NCBI GenBank assembly: GCA_050733695.1
Contig: JBOHTO010000007.1
Span: forward strand, 1-5,853
DNA: 5,853 nt
Reading direction: 5' to 3'
Origin: JBOHTO01 sp050733695
GTDB lineage: Bacteria; Gemmatimonadota; Gemmatimonadetes; Gemmatimonadales; Gemmatimonadaceae
Shown here: piece after piece, positions 1-5,795 of the stretch
Numbering within the stretch: the stretch's first letter is position 1
Layout: the number at the start of each line of letters is the position of its first letter
Position numbers and translations under genes: made by a program
The notes under the pieces: model-generated
The model's database searches: none
Seen by the model: only the letters and a program-made list of their open reading frames with translations
Told to the model about the DNA's origin: nothing

Positions 1-291
1 TATCCGCATCACAACGTCTACTGGATCACGTCGGACTCCTGGGACCTTCGCGCGCTGAAGGCTCTACTTCGTAGCACCATCTCTGTCCGCCAGGTAGGTG
101 CTTACTCCGTCCAGATGCGGGGGGGTAGCGTTCGCTGGCAAGCACAAACGCTTCGGAGAGTGCGCGTCCCGCTGCTTCGCAGCCTCACCGATGCGATTCT
201 TGTACGACTGATTGGCGTGGCGGACAGCACGCGCCAGGCGGAGATCGATGAAGTCGCAGAGGAGGCGTACGGAACCTTCCTGACAAGCTGA
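1..291 (+). CDS. Eco57I/TaqI-like N6-adenine DNA methyltransferase, C-terminal fragment (5' end outside window)
   Basis: This is an open frame from the first base to a TGA at 289-291, giving 96 residues with no start in view. The readable part has the pattern I associate with the C-terminal end of Eco57I-like adenine methyltransferases: HHNVYWITSD near residues 3-11, WDLRALKALLRS at 14-25, then MRGG (39-42) and a QAQTLRRVRVP stretch (47-57). In that family this segment follows the SAM-binding and NPPY catalytic region and belongs to the target-recognition part. The catalytic motifs would lie to the left and cannot be checked. Family function is methylation of adenine N6 in DNA, either as a solitary enzyme or in a restriction-modification or related defence system. 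It converges with the Fic gene across a 66-bp gap. The family call is fairly secure from the conserved strings; the subtype and partner genes are unknown. Confidence 0.75.
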   Translation, partial: YPHHNVYWITSDSWDLRALKALLRSTISVRQVGAYSVQMRGGSVRWQAQTLRRVRVPLLRSLTDAILVRLIGVADSTRQAEIDEVAEEAYGTFLTS

Positions 292-357
292 ACGACTCTG
301 GGCTGAAGCGCCTGGCGCAGCGAAAGTCAAAGCACCACACACGAGCATGCTTTGCGC

Positions 358-1563
358 TCACCCCTCTGCAGCGCCCGGAAACCGACCCGCCTCCAGGCCC
401 GCAACCAGGTCGAGCAATCCAACGGCCTCCCAGGACTGATTCCGGCGCGATTGCGACAGGGGCATCAGCACGCCGGCATCCTGCAGCTCCGACAGTGCCT
501 GGTAGATCGCTGCCTTCGCTCGCCGCGTAACGGCGGCTGCAACCGGCGCGGTGATCATCGGGTGACCCGGCAGGACCTCGATCAGCGCCCACGCGGCGGC
601 ATCGGCGCGCGGTGCGGCACCGGCCGCGAGCTGCGCGCGCCATCGCTCCGTCAACTGCTGCGCCGCTTTCACATAGGCTTGCGCCAGGTGCGCCGCCCGA
701 GCCGCCGATTCGGCAAACTGACGAATCCACTCCACAACTCGATCGCCCCGGAATCCCATCAGGCCGCCGATATAGCGATCGCGCGCGGCGGCGAGCACGA
801 CGCTGATCGGGGGCACGTATGCAGGAGCGATTCCGCGGCGGCGCAACACGACGTGGATCAGCGCGCGTCCGGTCCGCCCATTGCCATCGTCAAACGGGTG
901 GATGGTCTCGAATTGTGCGTGAACGAGCGCTGCTTGAACAACCGGCGGGAGCTGATCGTCATTCACGGCATCGCACAGATCGGAAAGCAACGCGTGTACC
1001 ATTTCGGGAGGCGGCGGGACGAAATCAGCACTGCATGGGTTGTAGTCGTTGCCCCCGATCCAGTTCTGTTCGATCCGCATCCGACCGGCGATACCGGGAT
1101 TTGCGGATTTCTCTGTCAGGCGACGGTGGATGGCGACGATATCGTCGAGGCTGAAGTCCTTCACGATTGCCGCTTGCTGAACCGCCACCGTCATCGCATC
1201 GATGTTGGAGAGTATCTCCATCGCTGTCTGACTTGTCTTGCCGCCAGTTTCGGCGCGGGCTTCCGCGTGCGCCAACTCGCGTGCTCCAAGCTGCATACCC
1301 TCAACCCGGGACGAGGCGATCGATTCGGTGCGCAGCAGCAGGCGAGAGAGGGGGGCAAGGGCCGGGTGATCTCCGCTGTTCAACGCCTGGATGGAGCTCT
1401 CGGCATCGGACACGGCGCCCGCGACTGCGGCGTCGAGACTGAGCGGCAGGTTCAAGAGAAGGTCGGGGACGAAGGCGCGATAGCGACAGGCGCGACGGTA
1501 CCGGGGCGGCGCATGAATCGTTGGCGCGTGCTGCCACGTCAGTTCGATGTACCGGCCTGGCAT
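358..1563 (-). CDS. Fic family protein (class II, N-terminal inhibitory motif, C-terminal winged helix)
   Basis: This 401-aa Fic/DOC protein is predicted to transfer AMP (or another NMP) from a nucleotide to a hydroxyl side chain of a target protein. The full catalytic motif HPFDDGNGRTGR is at 222-233, with His222 as the base, Asp226 for metal binding and the Asn228/Arg230/Arg233 anion-binding residues. The flap region is intact (R-x-x-NWIGG at 163-171, then FVPPPPEMV at 181-189). An inhibitory helix motif, SSRVEG at 84-89 with Glu88, lies N-terminal to the Fic core, as in class II enzymes that block their own ATP site. Residues about 323-380 look like a winged helix-turn-helix. Length is normal for this architecture. 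ATG is the only usable start, because an in-frame TGA lies nine codons upstream; the ribosome site is weak (GGGGA, 4 nt from ATG). No antitoxin gene is adjacent, which fits intramolecular inhibition. The target is unknown. Confidence 0.93.
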   Translation of the reverse strand: MPGRYIELTWQHAPTIHAPPRYRRACRYRAFVPDLLLNLPLSLDAAVAGAVSDAESSIQALNSGDHPALAPLSRLLLRTESIASSRVEGMQLGARELAHAEARAETGGKTSQTAMEILSNIDAMTVAVQQAAIVKDFSLDDIVAIHRRLTEKSANPGIAGRMRIEQNWIGGNDYNPCSADFVPPPPEMVHALLSDLCDAVNDDQLPPVVQAALVHAQFETIHPFDDGNGRTGRALIHVVLRRRGIAPAYVPPISVVLAAARDRYIGGLMGFRGDRVVEWIRQFAESAARAAHLAQAYVKAAQQLTERWRAQLAAGAAPRADAAAWALIEVLPGHPMITAPVAAAVTRRAKAAIYQALSELQDAGVLMPLSQSRRNQSWEAVGLLDLVAGLEAGRFPGAAEG

Positions 1564-1585
1564 CCTGTCCCCGGTGGCAGAGATG

Positions 1586-1640
1586 GTTCAGATTGTCGCG
1601 TATTCTGAACTACGATACGACCTCCAGTTCAGGAACACAA
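1586..1640 (-). promoter_or_regulatory. Candidate fic promoter with GTTCAG half-site array
   Basis: Three copies of one 6-mer alternate in orientation: GTTCAG at 1586-1591, CTGAAC at 1605-1610 and GTTCAG at 1627-1632. The first pair forms a perfect 7-bp inverted repeat (1586-1592/1604-1610), and the second pair forms another (1605-1611/1626-1632). A further GAAC follows at 1633-1636, making GTTC-AG-GAAC. On the minus strand a weak sigma-70-like promoter lies in the same stretch: TTGTGT (1635-1640), a 17-bp spacer, TATCGT (1612-1617). This would place the transcript start about 40 nt before the fic ATG. The half-sites overlap or adjoin these boxes, so a bound regulator could block transcription. 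The Fic winged helix is an obvious candidate regulator, but that is inference. Confidence 0.4.
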
Positions 1641-1748
1641 CCGCCCGCCACGTACGCCGGGTGTGGACGACGACCATCCAGCATCACTTCTCGCCCTGGG
1701 GACGAAGCAAGCGTGGGCCCGAGCGGCCGTTTGTTCGCCCTCTGCCCC

Positions 1749-2333
1749 CTACGCGACCTCCCCATACCGGAAGCACGCAACAACGTGATCGTTCACCATC
1801 CCCACCGCCTGCATGAACGCATAGCAGATGGTGGACCCCACGAAGTTGAAGCCGCGTGCCTTGAGATACCGGCTCAACGCGTCTGACTCAACGGTCCGCG
1901 CCGGCACGTCGCTCATCGAGCGCCGCCGATTCACCTTCGGCGCCCCGTCGACAAACCCCCACGCGCAGGCATCAAAGGATCCGAACTCCCGCTGCACCGC
2001 GAGGAACGCCCGCGCGTTTCGAATCGTGCTCTCCACCTTGAGCCGGTTGCGAACTATCCCGGTGTTCGTGAGCAGGCGCTCCACCCGCGCGGGGGTGAAC
2101 CTCGCAACCTTCGCGGGGTCGAAGCCAGAGAATGCTTCACGGTAGCTCGCCCGTTTCCTGAGGATCGTCTCCCAACTGAGTCCCGCCTGCGCGCCCTCGA
2201 GAACGAGGAACTCGAACAGCACACGATCGTCGTGCACAGGCACGCCCCACTCGCGGTCGTGGTACGCGATTCCGAGGGGCGTCGTGGCCCAGGTGCAGCG
2301 CACGCGCTCCGCCGGCAGTCCATCGCGCGTCAC
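1749..2333 (-). CDS. tag: DNA-3-methyladenine glycosylase I (Tag)
   Basis: This constitutive base-excision repair enzyme removes 3-methyladenine from alkylated DNA. The 194-aa sequence aligns by eye along nearly the whole of E. coli Tag (187 aa). The zinc ligands are all present: Cys13 and His25 (AYHDREWGVP) and His183 and Cys187 (NDHVVACF). The base-recognition glutamate is Glu46 in LEGAQAGLSW, with Trp54 at its end. FDPAKVA (71-77), TGIVRNRLKV (91-100) and GFNFVGSTICYAFMQA (161-176) are further family hallmarks. The start used is a GTG overlapping the DUF1428 stop by 4 bp (GTGA), which suggests translational coupling since no good ribosome site is visible. A second GTG at 2301-2303 would start the protein VRCTW, closer to the E. 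coli N-terminus, and cannot be excluded. It ends with TAG, 185 bp before fic. Confidence 0.96.
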   Translation of the reverse strand: MTRDGLPAERVRCTWATTPLGIAYHDREWGVPVHDDRVLFEFLVLEGAQAGLSWETILRKRASYREAFSGFDPAKVARFTPARVERLLTNTGIVRNRLKVESTIRNARAFLAVQREFGSFDACAWGFVDGAPKVNRRRSMSDVPARTVESDALSRYLKARGFNFVGSTICYAFMQAVGMVNDHVVACFRYGEVA

Positions 2334-2686
2334 ATGTCGACGACGGCCCTGAATCCGCCGTACGCCATGCGCTTGATGTCGAAAGGCATGTCCATCTCCA
2401 TCTTCGCCAGTCGCGGATCCTTCATCACTTTCGCGTTGACACGGTCGCGGTGCGAGCGCGACCTGTAGACGATGAAGGAAAAGAACACCGTCTCACCCGG
2501 CTTGACCTTCGCGAGCCGCGTGAACGGCACGCCCATCTTCACCTTGAGATCATCGCCGGCGCACTCGCAGAACTCGAGCGCGCCATGCTCACGCCAGACT
2601 TTCCCCGCCTTCCGAGCCATCCGGCGATAGGCAGCCACGTTCTTCTTCGGAATCGGCAGGACGAAACCATCGACGTAGCGGGCCAT
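2330..2686 (-). CDS. DUF1428 family protein (YbaA-like)
   Basis: This 118-aa protein matches the DUF1428 family represented by E. coli YbaA, whose length is almost the same. Family signatures are YVDGFVLPIP at 4-13, HGALE at 34-38, an E-C pair at 41-42, MKDPR at 88-92, MPFD at 100-103 and KRMAYGGF at 105-112. Members are small cytoplasmic proteins with a ferredoxin-like alpha/beta fold related to dimeric alpha-beta barrel proteins; the biochemical role is not established, so none is given here. No signal peptide or membrane segment is present. The ATG is preceded by a perfect AGGAGG five bases away, so the start is secure. Its TGA overlaps the tag start codon, so the two genes are very likely co-transcribed. 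An alkylation-related role is only a guess from position. Confidence 0.92.
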   Translation of the reverse strand: MARYVDGFVLPIPKKNVAAYRRMARKAGKVWREHGALEFCECAGDDLKVKMGVPFTRLAKVKPGETVFFSFIVYRSRSHRDRVNAKVMKDPRLAKMEMDMPFDIKRMAYGGFRAVVDM

Positions 2687-2691
2687 GTGAA

Positions 2692-2697
2692 CCTCCT
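2692..2697 (-). promoter_or_regulatory. Strong Shine-Dalgarno for the DUF1428 gene
   Basis: The minus strand reads AGGAGG followed by five bases and then ATG. It is the best ribosome binding site in the window and fixes the DUF1428 start. It probably serves tag as well through the 4-bp overlap. It lies just after the stop of the possible small ORF, leaving room for coupled translation. Confidence 0.8.
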
Positions 2698-2701
2698 GGG
2701 A

Positions 2702-2827
2702 TCACTTTGCGGGTGGTGTTTCATGCAAGGGCTTTGAGATCGCCGGGATCCTTCGTGACAGATGGGCGAGCGCCAGCCCCTTCGCCGCGATCGCGCGGAC
2801 CGCATCGGACGCGAATAATACCTTCAT
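2702..2827 (-). CDS. Possible small protein of 41 aa, unknown function
   Basis: On the minus strand an ATG at 2825-2827 opens a 41-residue frame ending in TGA at 2702-2704, 15 bp before the DUF1428 ATG. The peptide begins MKVLFASDAVRAIAAKGLALAHLSRR and ends with a proline-rich tail. Its first two-thirds is an even mix of hydrophobic and basic residues that would form an amphipathic helix, and those codons favour G or C at the third position like the neighbouring genes. An AGGG lies 7 nt before the ATG. An upstream in-frame ATG at 2843-2845 would add six residues but has no ribosome site. I recognise no family. It could be a leader peptide or small protein of the DUF1428-tag operon, a decayed gene remnant, or chance. 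Confidence 0.33.
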   Translation of the reverse strand: MKVLFASDAVRAIAAKGLALAHLSRRIPAISKPLHETPPAK

Positions 2828-2851
2828 CAGGCATCCCTGGGCCATGTGAGC

Positions 2852-2882
2852 TGCGTCACGGATAATGTTGACATTGCGTCAC
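2852..2882. repeat. Pair of TGCGTCAC direct repeats flanking the -35 box
   Basis: The 8-mer TGCGTCAC occurs at 2852-2859 and again at 2875-2882, 23 bp apart start to start. The two copies bracket the TTGACA box of the subtilase promoter, and the second copy falls in the spacer. This placement, near two helical turns, is what tandem sites for a transcription factor would look like. They also lie upstream of the minus-strand cluster, so one factor could act on both directions. An 8-bp repeat alone can arise by chance. Confidence 0.35.
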
Positions 2883-2896
2883 TCCAAACATATGAT
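2868..2896 (+). promoter_or_regulatory. Near-consensus sigma-70 promoter for the S8 peptidase
   Basis: TTGACA at 2868-2873 is a perfect -35 hexamer, followed by exactly 17 bp and TATGAT at 2891-2896 (5 of 6 consensus bases). The -10 region is locally AT-rich within GC-rich DNA. Transcription would start near 2903, leaving a leader of about 95 nt before the subtilase ATG at 2998. That leader contains a small TCGG-AAT-CCGA hairpin near 2910-2920 but nothing I recognise as a riboswitch. No comparably good promoter is visible for the minus-strand cluster on the other side. Confidence 0.72.
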
Positions 2897-2997
2897 ATGC
2901 CCCCGGTACGGTCGGAATCCGATACCCTGCCCGGCTTCGCGACTCGGCGGCTGATCCAGGCGGGGGCCACATCAGGGTTACTGCGGAGACGCCAGAA

Positions 2998-4398
2998 ATG
3001 AAACGAACGAGTCGTGGTCCCATTCGCGCCACGTGCGCGACGATGCTCCTCGCCCTAGTCATCGCGGCGTGTTCTGAAGCACCAGTACCCTCGGCTCCCG
3101 AAGCGATGGGACCAACCGCGCAGGATTTCCTGTCGGTCGGCACGCCGTTCAGCATGAGCGCACGGCACGTATTCATCACCAACAGCGGGTCCGCGGCGCC
3201 GTCCGACTTCGACGAGAAGGTCAAGGAGAAAGGCGGGCGCGTGCTGTCGTCGCACGACGCGATCGGCGTCGTCGTGACCACCGGGCTGTCCGACGACGAA
3301 GCGGCGGACATCGCGAAGGGAGTGGGGCAGGTCGAACGCGATCTCGAGGTACAATGGATACCGGATGAGAGCGCCCTCCAGGTCATGGTCGCCGAGTCCG
3401 ATGCGGTGGAAGCCGAGACGCACAAGCCGCCCGCATCGGCGGCTTTCTTCCCCTTCCAGTGGAACATGCGCATCATCGACGCCGATGATGCATGGCTAAC
3501 GAAGACGGGCGTTCCGTCAGTTCGCGTCGCCATTCTCGACACCGGACTCGACCCTGATCACATCGACCAGATGGGGCTCATCGATGTCGCGAGCAGCAGG
3601 GCCTTCATACCATCGCTCTCCGGCCCGCCCACGTGGGCCGACGACAACTTCCACGGCACGCACGTCGGGAGCATTGTCGTCTCCAACAGCATCGGCACGT
3701 CCGGAGTCGCGCCGCATGTCTCACTCATTGCGGTGAAGGTCCTCGGTGCCAACGGACGCGGGCCCTTCTCGGCGATCATCGCCGGCATCATCCACGCGGC
3801 CGACGTGGGCGCCGATGTCATCAACATGAGCCTGGGCGCCACCTTCCCGAAGCGGCACGGCGGCGGCCCGCTCGTTGCCGCGCTGAACAGGGCGGTGAAC
3901 TACGCCCACAGGAAGGATGTCCTCGTAGTGACCTCTGCGGGGAACGACGCCGAGGATCTGCAGCACAATGGGGACCGCATCGCGATCCCGTGCGAGTCCG
4001 GCTCCACGAATCTCTGCATCTCGGCGACCGGCCCCACCGACGACCTCTCGTCCTATTCGAACTACGGAACGGATGCCATCGCGGTCGCGTCGCCCGGTGG
4101 TGATTTCGGACCGTTCGCCACACACTGGGTGCTGGGTCCCTGCAGCAGCCGCAGCGTGAACCCCGGGCTCGCGGCGTGCAAGAGCCGCACACGCTACCTG
4201 TTCGTTATCGGAACGAGCCAGGCGGCACCCCACGTCTCCGGACTCGCGGCGCTCATCGACTCGCAGCACGGTGGCGCCCTCAATCCCTCACAACTGCGCC
4301 AGGCGATCGAGCATAACGCCGAGGACCTCGGCAAACCCGGCGCCGATCCGGAGTACGGAAAGGGACGCATCAACGTGTGTGACGCCGTCGACTGCTGA
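2998..4398 (+). CDS. S8 family serine peptidase (subtilase), lipoprotein with propeptide
   Basis: This 466-aa secreted subtilisin-like protease starts with a lipoprotein signal: basic residues, a hydrophobic run, then the lipobox IAAC with Cys25 as the acylation site. Residues about 55-122 resemble an inhibitor-I9 propeptide. The catalytic domain holds the full triad: Asp181 (VAILDTGLD), His219 (FHGTHVG) and Ser407 (GTSQAAPHVSG). Asn316 in TSAGND is the oxyanion residue, and INMSLG (275-280) forms part of the substrate cleft. The usual GTSMA has Gln in place of Met. Cysteines at 332/340, 382/394 and 461/466 are spaced as likely disulfides, fitting an extracytoplasmic location. ATG follows a GGAG nine bases upstream. 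A strong sigma-70 promoter precedes it, and a hairpin begins seven bases after the stop. It appears to be a single-gene unit. The substrate is unknown; general protein degradation is the default guess. Confidence 0.95.
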   Translation: MKRTSRGPIRATCATMLLALVIAACSEAPVPSAPEAMGPTAQDFLSVGTPFSMSARHVFITNSGSAAPSDFDEKVKEKGGRVLSSHDAIGVVVTTGLSDDEAADIAKGVGQVERDLEVQWIPDESALQVMVAESDAVEAETHKPPASAAFFPFQWNMRIIDADDAWLTKTGVPSVRVAILDTGLDPDHIDQMGLIDVASSRAFIPSLSGPPTWADDNFHGTHVGSIVVSNSIGTSGVAPHVSLIAVKVLGANGRGPFSAIIAGIIHAADVGADVINMSLGATFPKRHGGGPLVAALNRAVNYAHRKDVLVVTSAGNDAEDLQHNGDRIAIPCESGSTNLCISATGPTDDLSSYSNYGTDAIAVASPGGDFGPFATHWVLGPCSSRSVNPGLAACKSRTRYLFVIGTSQAAPHVSGLAALIDSQHGGALNPSQLRQAIEHNAEDLGKPGADPEYGKGRINVCDAVDC

Positions 4399-4405
4399 CA
4401 GCGGC

Positions 4406-4447
4406 GCTGCGACCGGTTGCCGTGATGTGAGGCGACACGGTCGCAGC
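4406..4447. terminator. Strong hairpin after the subtilase stop, likely terminator
   Basis: GCTGCGACCG (4406-4415) pairs perfectly with CGGTCGCAGC (4438-4447). Inside it GTTGCC (4416-4421) pairs with GGCGAC (4431-4436) with one G-U, leaving a 9-nt loop and a single bulged A at 4437. The total is a 16-bp stem starting seven bases after the subtilase TGA. There is no T-run on either strand, so it is not a textbook intrinsic terminator. It could still end or protect the transcript. The wobble pair favours the plus-strand RNA. Confidence 0.6.
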
Positions 4448-4465
4448 TCGAGTTGACGGTGTGCG

Positions 4466-4499
4466 TGCGCCGGAGCGCGGGTCAATGCGTTCCGGCGCA
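4466..4499. terminator. Second hairpin next to the NDH-2 stop, likely terminator
   Basis: TGCGCCGGA (4466-4474) and TCCGGCGCA (4491-4499) are perfectly complementary over 9 bp. Five further inner pairs (4475-4479 with 4486-4490, two of them G-U in the plus-strand RNA) extend the stem to 14 bp with a 6-nt loop. It begins eight bases after the NDH-2 stop on the minus strand. There the two wobbles become A-C mismatches, but the outer 9 bp stay intact. No T-run follows on either strand. Confidence 0.55.
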
Positions 4500-4507
4500 T
4501 CGCGCAT

Positions 4508-5782
4508 CTACAGCCGTCTTCCGGGCGCCTCCCGCACGATCAGCCGCACGCCACGCTGGTACGTGAAGTATGCGTATGCCCACTGCACCAGCACGCTGAC
4601 CCTGTTGCGAAATCCGGCCAGATACAGGATGTGCAGCAGGAGCCAGAACCACCACGCCAGACTGCCGCCAACGTGCATCGGGCCGATGTCCGCGATCGCG
4701 CGATAGCGGCCGATCGTCGCGAGGTTACCCCTGTCGCGGTAGCGAAACGGAACATGCGCTTCGCCGCGAAGCGTACGCAGTATGTTGTGCCCCGCCGAGC
4801 GGCCCCCCTGTATCCCGCCCTGTGCCACGCCGGGCACGAGCGCGCCGTCCTGCTCCACGGCGGCGAGATCTCCAACCACGAACACCTCTGGCCGCCCCGG
4901 AATCGAGAGGTCCGGCAGCACCCTCACGCGGCCGGCCCTATCGAGCGGTACACTCAGCGAGCGCGCGACCGGCGACGCCTCGTTCCCCGCGGCCCAGAAG
5001 ACTGTCCTCGCAGCGATGCGCTCCTCGCCGAGCGATACGCCGCTTGCGTCGACGCCGGTGACCATCGTCCCCGTTCTGACTTCGACGCCAAGATCGGCGA
5101 GATCGCGCTGTGCCCTCTCGGACAGCGTATCCGGGAAGGTCGGCAGCAGTCGCGGCCCGGCTTCGACCAGCACGATGCGCGTTCTCCGCGTGTCGATGCG
5201 ACGAAAGTCGCCGCACAGTGCACCGCGCGCGATGGACGGGATGATGCCGGCGAGCTCGACGCCGGTCGGTCCGCCGCCCACGACCACGATGGTCTGCAGC
5301 GCTTCGCGTTCCACCGGGTCGTCACTGCGTTCGGCGCGCTCGAATGAGAGCAGAAAGCGGCGTCGTATCTCGAGCGCATCCGCGACGTTCTTGAGGCCGG
5401 GAGCGATCGGCTCCCACTCGGCGTGGCCGAAGTACGAATGCCGCGTGCCGAGGGCGACGACGAGAAAATCGTAGGGGATCCCGTTCGCGTTGTCGTCGAC
5501 GTGCACGACGCGCCGATCGACGTCGACCTCACGCACCTCCGCCATGAGAACCGTCGTGTTGCGTTGCTTTCGCAGCAGCCACCTGATGGGAGCCGTGATA
5601 TCGCTCGGCGCGAGCGTCGCCAGTGCGACCTGATACAGCAGTGGCTGAAAGAGGTGATGGTTCTCGCGGTCGACGAGCGTGATGTCGACGGGCGCCTTCC
5701 GCAGCGCGCGGGCCGCGGCGAGACCGCCGAAGCCGCCGCCAAGTATGACCACGCGTGGGCGCGGGGTGGCGCGTGCTGTCAT
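4508..5782 (-). CDS. ndh: Type II NADH:quinone oxidoreductase (NDH-2)
   Basis: This FAD enzyme oxidises NADH and reduces membrane quinone without pumping protons. The preferred start is the ATG at 5780-5782, giving 424 aa, the usual family size. Counting from there, the FAD-binding GGGFGG is at 15-20 and the NAD-binding GGGPTGVELAG at 169-179. VVGD (302-305) is the second FAD contact, and AQGGIQGG at 320-327 occupies the place of the family AQxxxQ quinone-site motif. The aromatic C-terminal segment (about 375-412) is the amphipathic membrane anchor. The frame stays open upstream to an ATG at 5846-5848, but those 22 codons run through a palindrome and look non-native. The chosen ATG has no visible ribosome site (CCCCCCGAA precedes it), so the start remains uncertain. 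It faces the subtilase across two hairpins. Sulfide:quinone oxidoreductase is a relative, but the motifs favour NDH-2. Confidence 0.93.
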   Translation of the reverse strand: MTARATPRPRVVILGGGFGGLAAARALRKAPVDITLVDRENHHLFQPLLYQVALATLAPSDITAPIRWLLRKQRNTTVLMAEVREVDVDRRVVHVDDNANGIPYDFLVVALGTRHSYFGHAEWEPIAPGLKNVADALEIRRRFLLSFERAERSDDPVEREALQTIVVVGGGPTGVELAGIIPSIARGALCGDFRRIDTRRTRIVLVEAGPRLLPTFPDTLSERAQRDLADLGVEVRTGTMVTGVDASGVSLGEERIAARTVFWAAGNEASPVARSLSVPLDRAGRVRVLPDLSIPGRPEVFVVGDLAAVEQDGALVPGVAQGGIQGGRSAGHNILRTLRGEAHVPFRYRDRGNLATIGRYRAIADIGPMHVGGSLAWWFWLLLHILYLAGFRNRVSVLVQWAYAYFTYQRGVRLIVREAPGRRL

Positions 5783-5795
5783 TTCGGGGGGCGGT

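Noticed and set aside
64..348. A minus-strand frame with a signal-peptide-like N-terminus (MLVCGALTFAAPGASA)
   Set aside because: It lies opposite the methyltransferase C-terminus, which has family-specific strings. The signal-like start falls at the convergent gap and the rest shows no family resemblance.
319..358. Inverted repeat AGCG...CAAAGC / GCTTTGCGCT in the gap between the methyltransferase tail and fic
   Set aside because: The left arm has a 5-nt bulge, the loop is 15 nt and no T-run follows on either strand. It is too weak to call a terminator.
352..1608. A 418-codon open frame on the plus strand covering the whole Fic gene antisense
   Set aside because: Its product is arginine-rich, low in recognisable motifs and mirrors the codon bias of the GC-rich Fic gene. 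The minus-strand frame holds every Fic motif, so this is a shadow.
1641..1748. Rest of the gap between fic and tag, searched for a small gene or terminator
   Set aside because: Only short overlapping frames with no ribosome site and weak GC-rich complementarity were seen. Nothing specific could be supported.
2680..2849. 11-bp direct repeat GGGCCATGTGA at 2680-2690 and 2839-2849
   Set aside because: A few 11-mers are expected to repeat by chance in about 6 kb, and one copy is simply the DUF1428 start codon context. No boundary or target duplication is evident.
4631..5347. Long plus-strand frames opposite NDH-2
   Set aside because: They are antisense shadows of a gene with complete FAD and NAD motifs and have arginine- and serine-rich products without recognisable domains.
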